Origin: Schizochytrium sp. TIO01 | Lineage: Eukaryota > Sar > Bigyra > Thraustochytrida > Thraustochytriidae | Direction of reading: 5' to 3' | NCBI GenBank assembly: GCA_004764695.1 | Contig: SMSO01000033.1 | Span: 2,619,001-2,683,000 of the forward strand | DNA length: 64,000 bases | Shown here: piece after piece, positions 41,409 to 49,491 of the stretch | Layout: each line of letters starts with the position of its first letter | How positions within the stretch are numbered: position 1 is the stretch's first letter | Position numbers and translations under genes: made by a program | Notes under the pieces: model-generated | What the model was told of the DNA's origin: nothing | The model's database searches: none | What the model saw: the letters and a program-made list of their open reading frames with translations, nothing else

Positions 41409-42755
41409 ATGTTGCGTGCAGGAAGTAGGCTAGGTGCGGTGCGCCATGCGGCGATGCGGCCTGAGTCGGTTTGGAGCCTGAGTCGGTCAAGCTCTCTGCA
41501 GTGGTGCTCCTGCTACTTGTCAACGACGTCCAGAGATATGAGCTCCACATCAAAAGCGGGGGCGCCGAGCTCTGCGAAAAACGAAGGATCCGGAGCGGGT
41601 CAGTGGGCTGTGGTCCGCGCTAACAAAGAAATCTACGCGTGGCTTAACGCACGAGCGGCAGCGCTTCTCTCGGGCGAGAACGGCGCCAAGCTTCAGGAGA
41701 TTGGTATTACTGCGAATGGTATCACCGCTGCGCGAACATCACTCATCGCCCCAACACTTTTTTTGTATTCTGCCGGCTATACGGTCCTTCCTGCTTCCCT
41801 AGTTGTGATCAACGTTACCTTTGACTACGTCGATGGCGCTGTGGCACGTGCAGAGCAAGCACTGAAAAGAGCTAAGATCGCGGAAGGTGTTGTTGAGGGA
41901 CCTTTGCAGACTAGTGCCAGAGCAGCTCGGCTAAGGGACACTTGGGGAGCTTACTTTGATGCGATTGCAGATAAAGCTTTTGCGATTCCTGTGTGGCTGT
42001 GTCTGTTTCAGCATTTTGGAGGGCACTATGTACTGCAGACTGCACTCCTAGCACATGTTGGCGTGGAGACGTATAGCTCGTATGTACGCACAAAGGCGTA
42101 CTTTGCGGAGTCTAGCTCAGCTCACTGGCTACATGACTACAGCCCAACAGCACCGCCTTCGACCCCCAAGCTTGATGTGCCGGCTGGCAAGGGTGAAGGT
42201 ACAAAGGAGGGTGGTGCCAAAAAGGACGCGGCGCCAGCAAGCAAACCCGCGTCCGCTGTTGTAGCTGGCATGGTCGGCAAGACCAAGCAGTTCGTTGCCA
42301 TGCTTGGTACAGCCATGGTAATGATCCCTGTTACACAGACTCTTGGCACGGTGCTCTTGTGCGGATCGGTACCACTCGCTGTAGGTAGTGTTATGCAGAA
42401 GATCGGCAATCGCGTCGTGTACGCTGAGATTGTGAACGAACCACTCACGGCTGAGACAATTGACTTTCTTGAACGGAGCAAGGCATTAGGCACACGTCTC
42501 ATTGTGGGCATCCGCGAGCCATCTCCAGAGATGGCACGTCCCGACTATGATGTTTCCCCAGCAATTCGATTGTTGGCTCCGGTTGATGCGGTTCTTGCTG
42601 CACAGTATCTTCCACCATCGCACTCTCTTGCTGACGATGCTTTCATGAGTAAATTCGGCATTCATGTTGTCGCAGTACCTTCGTCTAGTACCTTTGCAGC
42701 AGCCGACTCGAACCCTGATCACTTTCACCGTGGAAAGATTGTGCCCGTTGGATAA
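41409..42755 (+). CDS. CDP-alcohol phosphatidyltransferase fused to a degenerate cytidylyltransferase-like domain
   Basis: 448 residues. The N-terminal ~45 residues are basic/Ser-rich with few acids (MLRAGSRLGAVRHAAMRP..), a likely mitochondrial presequence. The transferase signature D-x2-D-G-x2-A-R..G-x3-D-x3-D is complete: Asp139, Asp142, Gly143, Ala146-Arg147, Gly180, Asp184, Asp188 in DYVDGAVARAEQ and GAYFDAIADK. The AR-to-G spacer is 32 residues rather than the usual 8. Hydrophobic helices flank it, and a basic GKTKQ block follows a low-complexity Lys/Ala loop (~250-290). The family transfers a phosphoalcohol between CDP-diacylglycerol or CDP-alcohol and an acceptor; PGP synthase or CLS_cap-like cardiolipin synthase are candidates. 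Residues ~336-425 resemble a cytidylyltransferase fold (FLERSKALGTRLIVGI, LLAPVDAVL, FGIHVVAV), but the catalytic HxGH position reads TAET, so this half is probably non-catalytic. Confidence 0.85.
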   Translation: MLRAGSRLGAVRHAAMRPESVWSLSRSSSLQWCSCYLSTTSRDMSSTSKAGAPSSAKNEGSGAGQWAVVRANKEIYAWLNARAAALLSGENGAKLQEIGITANGITAARTSLIAPTLFLYSAGYTVLPASLVVINVTFDYVDGAVARAEQALKRAKIAEGVVEGPLQTSARAARLRDTWGAYFDAIADKAFAIPVWLCLFQHFGGHYVLQTALLAHVGVETYSSYVRTKAYFAESSSAHWLHDYSPTAPPSTPKLDVPAGKGEGTKEGGAKKDAAPASKPASAVVAGMVGKTKQFVAMLGTAMVMIPVTQTLGTVLLCGSVPLAVGSVMQKIGNRVVYAEIVNEPLTAETIDFLERSKALGTRLIVGIREPSPEMARPDYDVSPAIRLLAPVDAVLAAQYLPPSHSLADDAFMSKFGIHVVAVPSSSTFAAADSNPDHFHRGKIVPVG

Positions 42756-44865
42756 TAATAATAGAGTGCACTGCGCTTTTAGTTTCACATCCCATGTTAA
42801 GTGGGCCAGTTTTTATAATGAGATAGTTTGCCACCACAGCTGGTTGATTGGCTAACTGCCTCCTCTAGTCAACCTCCCTACCCCCCACCCCAAAAAAAGG
42901 TAATCTTCGTGTCGTATCACCTTTTGATGAATGAAATACATGAGTATGTGCACTGACTGCATTTACACGTTACCTCTTTCAATATCCACTTAGATTTGAG
43001 ATTTGAGATTCTCTCGACGCAAATCAAGACCCCACTTAACTTCTTTTGCGCTCTCTTCGTCGTCGTCTTAATTCCCTCTGCGCTCCTTTCACTTTTTTTC
43101 ATTGAATATCTAAACGTGAGATACGAAGTGTAGCATTAAGATTATCGCTTAAAGAATTCCAAGAGTTGCAGCACTGTGAAGTATTTACATAAGTCCAACT
43201 ACATCGTCAATCGTCAATAGTACAATTCGAACAACAGTAGTTTTTCTAGTAATCGTCTGCTCAACTAAAATATGTCTGCTATCTCAACGTTTGGAACTAA
43301 CGCCACCTAATCCTTTGTAACCAAAGAGCAGCACACCCTATTTGCGTGTCTTCGATGTCTTGCCTACTAGCTCTTCATTGATCCTTCTTGCTTGCGCTGA
43401 AACTTTATCCATCCTGTACGAAGTCGGCAGCTTATTCGACAGAGTTAATTCACTTTCGTCAAAATGCGTTCATAAAGTATCTTCAGAACAGTCCACCAAT
43501 AGCATTCCTTAATCTCAGTAAAGAGAGTTAAGCACCTGTCCTTTTACTAGATGTTGAAAAAAGCGGTGCCGATCCTCAACTCAGACAGGGCAAAGGGTAT
43601 CTAACTCCTACTCTGGCTCACAAACAGTCCGAAAAAGCTGCGCCGAAGCTCGATATCAGCGGAATGTAGAACCCTGCAAAACGTTTTAGTATAAACAAGC
43701 ACCCATCCTCGCGAAGTTGGAACGGGTTTGTATCTTCACGCGTATTGCGTGTTGGAACTCGACAAATGTTGTGCGGTCGATTTTGCCTTCCAAAGTGGAA
43801 GATCGAGTCACAAATCACCCCCACAGATTCAGCGCTTAGGTCACTTGCGCTCAAGAAGATCGTAACATACGTGTGCTTTTCGCGGATGATACTACCCATT
43901 ACTATCACGTATCTTAAATTCGCAAGAATCGAAGTCAGATTCAGTTATGTGCGTCCTAGACTCAAGTCGATGAAGTGGCGAAAGAATGCTATGATCAAGC
44001 GCCAGCCCTTGAAAGCATTGTAAATTCTTGCTGCACAACAATCTGCTGAAGACTAAAGCTGCAAATCGTGGCTCCGGTGTTACGCCGCCAGCAGCAATGC
44101 ATAGTCCCACTATCTTCAGCTTGCTCTGGTAGAATAGTGGTGGCAACTTTCATGCAGCTTGCATTTATTTCTCATGGCATGCCAACGACTGTACTAATGG
44201 CATCAATCGAAGTATGCATTTTTCATAAGGCAGGAAAATAAAAGTGCATTACATCTCCAACTTGCAGTTCTTGCAATTCTTGCACAAATTCATGTCGCAA
44301 ACCGAGGCAAAGCAAGCCACCTTGGTTAATCCTATCCGTACATCTTCCTTGCAATTTCAATCCAATTTCCCAAATTTTCGCAGCACCCTGCAAGTTATTT
44401 TTTTGGCTTCCGTCGTTCCAGTGCTTCCATGGCGCTTTGTCGGGAGGGTTGCGATCTTGCAGAGCCTCGGTACCGGTACCACTTTATGGACCTCGCCTTG
44501 TGCGCTAAGCCTCCTTCCGCACTAGTGACAGCTACTGATAACTGGTAGTACTCGATCACAGCGAGGGAAAAGAAAGAAATAATAAATTAAAAAAAATTTC
44601 GTTTTGGATATAGGATTTAGAGCAAATAGAACAATGTTTAGTGCCTATCTTGACGAGTTTTCGAGATTGTGGATCCTGAGGATTTCGAGTTTCCAATGCA
44701 ATCATCGATGAGCAAACCCGAAACTAGCCCAAGCAGCTCCAAAGCACAAACGGCCTTGGCAGACACGATACGAGTTGGAGGCAGCGCTGCTCCACGAGAC
44801 GAAAGGTACGAGTTGGGACACGGAACCCGCAAGATAACTTGAGGGACGGAGAACGTATAGCAACC
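42756..44865. other. intergenic region
   Basis: 2.1 kb between two plus-strand genes. Overlapping short frames at 43618-44146 on both strands (up to 96 codons) lack any domain and are not called. The last ~100 bp hold the xylose isomerase leader. Confidence 0.5.
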
Positions 44866-46188
44866 ATGGGTGAATTCTTTCCCGAGGTTGGCAAGATTGA
44901 ATACAAGGGACCAGGCAGCAACGATGTGCTTTCGTACAGGTGGTATAACCCTGATGAAGAGATCCTTGGAAAGAAGATGAAAGACTGGCTTAAGTTTTCT
45001 GTCTGCTTTTGGCATACTTTCCGAGGCGTCGGCATGGACCCCTTTGGCAAACCTACGATCACCAGCCGCTTCCAGGGCGATGATGGATCTGACTCAGTCG
45101 AAAATGCGCTCCGTCGCGTAGACGCCGCCTTTGAGCTATTTACAAAGCTTGGCGTTGAGTACTACAGCTTTCATGATGTGGATGTTTCTCCCGAAGGTGC
45201 AACACTCAAGGAGACAAATGAGAACCTTGACAAGATTACCGACCGCATGCTAGAACTGCAAAAGAAAACAGGAGTGAAGCTTTTGTGGGGTACAGCTAAC
45301 CTCTTTACCAACCCCCGCTACATGAACGGTGGCTCCACGAACCCGGACCCGAATGTCTTCATTCGAGCTGCTGCACAGGTTAAAAAGGCTATCGATGTTA
45401 CGCACAAGCTTGGTGGTCAAGGTTTTGTATTTTGGGGTGGTCGCGAAGGCTACATGCACATTCTCAACACTGATGTTGTGCGTGAGATGAACCACTATGC
45501 CCAGATGCTGAAGATGGCGATTGCATACAAGAAGAAGATCGGCTTTGATGGTCAAATTCTTGTGGAGCCAAAACCTCGTGAACCAATGAAGCACCAATAT
45601 GATTACGATGTACAAACCGTGATTGGGTTCTTGCGAGAGCATGGGCTTGAAAAAGAAGTCCTGCTGAATGTTGAACCCAACCACACCCAGCTTGCGGGCC
45701 ACGAATTTGAGCATGACTTTATCTTTGCTGCCAAACTTGGCATGCTTGGAAGCATTGATGCTAATACCGGGTCTGAGAGTCTTGGCTGGGACACTGATGA
45801 GTTCATCACTGACCAGACTCATGCGACTCTGCTGTGTCGCACGATTATTGAGATGGGCGGTTTCAAAAAAGGTGGCCTTAACTTTGATGCCAAGGTGCGA
45901 CGCGAAAGTACTGATCCAGAGGATCTCTTTATCGCGCACGTGGCATCTATGGATGCACTTGCTAAAGGTCTTCGCAATGCTGCCAAATTGGTTGATGAAG
46001 GCCGTATGGCTAAGATGCTCGCAGAGCGCTACGCTGGATGGGACTCTGGACTAGGTAAGAGAATTGAGGATGGCCAGAGTTCGCTTGACGAGCTGGAGGA
46101 TCATGCGCTCCAGAATGATGAGGAGCCCGCTAAGACTTCAGCAAAACAGGAGAAGTTTATTGCTGTTCTCAACCAATACATTTCTTAA
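44866..46188 (+). CDS. xylA: xylose isomerase (class II)
   Basis: Interconverts D-xylose and D-xylulose (and D-glucose/D-fructose) with two divalent metal ions. The ATG at 44866 (MGEFFPEVGKI) gives 440 residues, the normal length of long class II enzymes. All signatures are present: FSVCFWHTFRGVGMDPFG, the catalytic His-Asp in YYSFHDVDVSPEG, VFWGGREGYM, ILVEPKPREPMKHQYDYD, the metal-ligand Glu and His in NVEPNHTQLAGHEFEHD, DANTG..LGWDTDEF with metal Asp residues, and LNFDAKVRRESTDPEDLF. Two small departures from common bacterial forms are DANTG for DANRG and NVEPNH for N(I/V)EANH. There is no signal peptide, so it is probably cytosolic and allows redox-neutral pentose use without xylose reductase/xylitol dehydrogenase. 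Base composition resembles neighbouring genes, so any transfer is old. Confidence 0.96.
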   Translation: MGEFFPEVGKIEYKGPGSNDVLSYRWYNPDEEILGKKMKDWLKFSVCFWHTFRGVGMDPFGKPTITSRFQGDDGSDSVENALRRVDAAFELFTKLGVEYYSFHDVDVSPEGATLKETNENLDKITDRMLELQKKTGVKLLWGTANLFTNPRYMNGGSTNPDPNVFIRAAAQVKKAIDVTHKLGGQGFVFWGGREGYMHILNTDVVREMNHYAQMLKMAIAYKKKIGFDGQILVEPKPREPMKHQYDYDVQTVIGFLREHGLEKEVLLNVEPNHTQLAGHEFEHDFIFAAKLGMLGSIDANTGSESLGWDTDEFITDQTHATLLCRTIIEMGGFKKGGLNFDAKVRRESTDPEDLFIAHVASMDALAKGLRNAAKLVDEGRMAKMLAERYAGWDSGLGKRIEDGQSSLDELEDHALQNDEEPAKTSAKQEKFIAVLNQYIS

Positions 46189-46611
46189 AATGTGATTATT
46201 TTACTGCTCTTCCCAGCTAGAAAAACAGAACCTTCTAACTTTTCATAATTAAATTTATATTCTTGAGTTCTTATAGCTCCTCATTTTTTTCATTGGTATG
46301 CTCGTTTTAGTCAAGATGGTAAAAATAGTAATTACATACCTACCGCAGGACTGCGAATCTCGGAATTAAGTAATTTTTAAAGCAACTTTATCATCTCGAG
46401 GTGATCCAATGAGTTAACTCTGGATTTCACGCAATAATACCTCCTTTTGTAATGACTCTGCAAGTACGTAGGCATTTTTTTGTATTTTCTATTTTGTTTC
46501 CTAATTTCTGTTTTCTGTTCTTTTTCCCCTTCTTTTTTTTTTGTTCACAGCCTGAGAAAGAAAGAGCAAAAGCGAAACAACCAAACGTGGCCCTCAACCA
46601 AGCTTGTTGCC
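46189..46611. promoter_or_regulatory. POP5 upstream region with probable 5'-leader intron
   Basis: A strong polypyrimidine tract and acceptor (CCCCTTCTTTTTTTTTTGTTCACAG) end at 46550, 61 bp before the POP5 ATG, and a GTACGT donor lies at 46464. An 87 bp intron in the 5' leader is therefore likely. An ATG at 46452 just before the donor would open a short upstream frame in another phase. Confidence 0.45.
46464..46550 (+). other. probable 5'-UTR intron of POP5
   Basis: Donor GTACGT matches the donors of the GPX and MZT1 introns; the acceptor has a long T/C tract and CACAG. It is not tested by a reading frame because it would be non-coding. Confidence 0.45.
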
Positions 46612-47406
46612 ATGGTTCGTCTTCGCCTGAGATACGTCGTAGTTGCTATCAGACCCGCTGATGCTGACTGCTCTGATCTTAATATTCACTCTGTGAAGCG
46701 ACGACGTACACAAAAGACTGGCGGCAGCATCGTCGATGGCGGGGATGTCCAGTCACCAACCACTCACCACAAAGAAGATGAGGACGAAGTGGAGGTCGAG
46801 GTCGAGGAAATACCCAAGGCTAGCGAGGACTCCAAATCGTTGGGTAAGCGGGGTCGAGGCGAGCAGAAGATATATACTGTAGAAGAATGGCAGGATAAGA
46901 AGCCGCTTCCATTCCTTTCGGGAGTAAACCAAAAGCAAATCTATGTTTCTCTTCAGCGCAAAATTAGGATTGACTTTGGTGACTTTGGCTCAGCAACGTT
47001 GGGCACATCGCTTCAAGGTAAGTGTTGAACTTGGCTCTTGGACGCAGTTTTTTGGGTGGGAGGGTACTTTAAGATGCATTGCGAAACTATGAATATTTAC
47101 TGACTGACCATTTATTTGTGACAACTGATTTCGTCGATTAATTATTTCTCATCAGTGAAAACACTGGAGCTTCGTTGTGGACTGATGGTACTACGTGTGA
47201 AACGTGAAAGTTTTGAGGATTGTCGCTCGCTTCTTGAAGACGCGCATGACATTGGAGGGCACGGCCCAGTAAAGCTGCAGATTGTGCATGTTGCTGGAAG
47301 TACTCGACTTATGCAAAACGCAATGGAAAGAATTCATAAAGCGATTCCCTCTTTCTCAAGGGTCCCAGAGAAATGCTGGAAAGAAATAATCGCCAATGCA
47401 TCTTAA
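46612..47406 (+). CDS. POP5: ribonuclease P/MRP subunit Pop5 (two exons)
   Basis: Protein subunit of RNase P (tRNA 5' maturation) and RNase MRP (pre-rRNA processing). Exon 1 is 46612-47017 and exon 2 is 47156-47406; splicing at GTAAGT/..CATCAG joins TSLQ to VKTLELRCG in frame, giving 218 residues. The start MVRLRLRYVVVAI is the family hallmark. The second half has LQRKIRIDFGDFGSATLG, LRCGLMVLRVKRESFEDCRSLL and the HVAGSTRLMQNAMERI block corresponding to the H(V)GGT.R..Q motif. Compared with human Pop5 (163 residues) there is an extra hydrophilic segment at roughly 22-95, with an acidic EDEDEVEVEVEE run and basic KRRR/GKRGRGEQ patches between the first strand and the rest of the RRM-like fold. 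Confidence 0.85.
47018..47155 (+). other. intron in POP5
   Basis: A 138 bp phase-1 intron, donor GTAAGT, acceptor TCATCAG. Removing it makes the Pop5 fold continuous. Confidence 0.88.
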
Positions 47407-48060
47407 TGAAAATCGTCTGATCTGTCTAAGTTGCTGTGTCACGAGGCAATGAAGCGTTTTAGCATTGTAAATACAATTTTGATTATGTTAGGACTATTTC
47501 TTTTCTAAAGTTTGTCTTCTTTTCTGAATCTATTGAGCTTCTCGGGGTTTGAAATTTCCTGTGGTGTCAATAGAGGAATATAAATTGATTCTCAGATCTT
47601 ACCCTTCTTTGCAGTCTTTGTGAATTTGAAACTCGCGTTCCTATTGTTTAAGAAATTATTTGAACACAATCTGTGTATATCAAAATATACTGAGAAGACT
47701 AGCCATGCTATGCAACCTCATGAGGTAAAGGGAAAATATGTATTAGCATCATAACTAATAACATTTTCCAGGCGCATTTGGTCCGATCTTCTTCTTAGTA
47801 TATATACAATCTCGATTTATAGAGATCCGTTACCCTGGTCATTTTTTACCAATATGTGTACAAGGGAGTTTACCAAAGCGCAACATAAATAGTTTTCTCT
47901 CAAATTTATTAGGAAGAGTTTATAGTAGCGTAGTGAACCAGCTATAGAGTCAAGATTACAAAGCGGATCATCGCAAGGCAAAAGCAAGCCATGCTTGAAG
48001 AGGAGGAAGAAGGACAAGAAGAGCCTTTTCATCGTGCTGAAGAGCTGTATCCTGGTTGTG
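47407..48060. other. intergenic region with upstream ORF
   Basis: 654 bp. Its end contains a 44-codon, Glu-rich frame starting at ATG 47991 and ending at 48125, overlapping the first 65 bp of the EF-hand gene in another phase; it would act as an overlapping uORF if transcribed. Confidence 0.45.
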
Positions 48061-49302
48061 ATGGCCTCGTCCGACGGGCGCCCTCAGGATATCAAGAAGG
48101 CAGCCTTGAGTTACAGAGGAGTTGAGAACCCAGAGGCTCTGGGGCGATGGTGGGAACACCCATTCATGCACGAACTTGAAGAAGAGAATCGACACGAGGT
48201 TCAACTCGCACAGGAAAATGATGTGCATTGTAAAAGACAGGACCAAGTTGAGTGGGCAGCTATGAGAGATTTTAATGTTGGTGCCCATGTAACTTTAAGC
48301 CAGCGTGGTGGCTTAAAGGAATGGTTTGCTAGCGTTGATGCTGACAATAGTGGTTCAGTCTCACTTCTGGAACTCGCTGATCCATTGCTGACAACCGGAG
48401 TTGCGGAAAGCATCGAAGAATGCGTGGAAATTTTCAAGGTTATCGATGAAGATGGCTCTGGGGAGATAGACTTTGATGAATTCCTTGAGCTTGTTACTAT
48501 CAAATCTTCTGGCCGTCTTTGTCGTATGCGCCTGCAATGGCAACGTGCAATGGGCAAAATCCCAACAATGGTGTCCGAGACAGAGCGCAGGGCAGCAATT
48601 GATGCTGCGAAAGCTGATGGTATCCTTGCCATTTGCGAAGCTCTAAAGAAAGATGAGCACAATTCATTGACGTTGATGTCGGCCATTGTTTTTGAACGCC
48701 GCAAATTCTTGAGTCAAGCTGTCATGGAAGATGCGTCAAGGTATCGTGTTCGGTTTAGCAAGAAGCAGTTTAGTGCAATCCAGAATCTTCTTTTTAGTAC
48801 GCCAGAAGAACGAGAGGCTGCACTTTGTCATGTAACTGAAAAGGATGCTGCAAAAGCACGTTTGCTAACTCCTTACAAGCTTGTATCATATCAGCGACCA
48901 GAACCAAACCCCAAGCTATTTCGAACTCATAAACTCCCTTGGAAAAACGACAATACAGAAATGGAGACACAAGATAACCATACGGTAGTTGAGGACCAAG
49001 GGATGTCACCGCCGTGGCCTCGTCGATCAAAGGTTCTTCCACGGCTTCAAAAACGACCAATCGTTTTCCGAAAACAAGCTCAGGTAGGCATGCGATCAAA
49101 AGTATCCACAACAGCACTGGAGGACCAAGAGGAGCTTTATCTGGCAATGGATCGTGCCAGAGATCATGGGCGGATTGATGTAACAGCTGATGTAGTAGTA
49201 CAAGGCGCAAATACGAGATTGAATCGCATAGCGTCAGAGCGTGCCATGCACCGCAAGAACATGACATTATTTAAGGACTGGCTTCAACATCCATCATACT
49301 AG
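48061..49302 (+). CDS. EF-hand protein of unknown role
   Basis: 413 residues from the ATG at 48061; the frame extends further upstream only through non-ATG codons. Two canonical EF-hand loops lie at 93-104 (DADNSGSVSLLE) and 129-140 (DEDGSGEIDFDE), paired with standard helices, so Ca2+ binding is expected. The rest is helical and rich in Lys/Arg/Glu (RFSKKQFSAIQNLLF, EEREAALCHVTEKDAAKARLL) and has no catalytic domain, signal peptide or TM segment. A two-EF-hand N-terminal half with a long charged tail is common among protist cytoskeletal/ciliary proteins, but no family is assigned. It converges on the telobox gene, with 189 bp between stop codons. Confidence 0.82.
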   Translation: MASSDGRPQDIKKAALSYRGVENPEALGRWWEHPFMHELEEENRHEVQLAQENDVHCKRQDQVEWAAMRDFNVGAHVTLSQRGGLKEWFASVDADNSGSVSLLELADPLLTTGVAESIEECVEIFKVIDEDGSGEIDFDEFLELVTIKSSGRLCRMRLQWQRAMGKIPTMVSETERRAAIDAAKADGILAICEALKKDEHNSLTLMSAIVFERRKFLSQAVMEDASRYRVRFSKKQFSAIQNLLFSTPEEREAALCHVTEKDAAKARLLTPYKLVSYQRPEPNPKLFRTHKLPWKNDNTEMETQDNHTVVEDQGMSPPWPRRSKVLPRLQKRPIVFRKQAQVGMRSKVSTTALEDQEELYLAMDRARDHGRIDVTADVVVQGANTRLNRIASERAMHRKNMTLFKDWLQHPSY

Positions 49303-49491
49303 TTTTGAAAAGAGATTGAGTGCTTGCAATAAAAATTATCTCTCTTTCAATCTTTTTCACAAACTAAGACTTTTCCTGGCGTTATGTTTTCGTCCTAAAA
49401 CCGACAACCACGGTTTTTAAAAAAATAAAAGTAAACCAAATGAATATGAATATTGCAAATTTATGTGTATGTTATGTTAGTTTGCTTAAGA

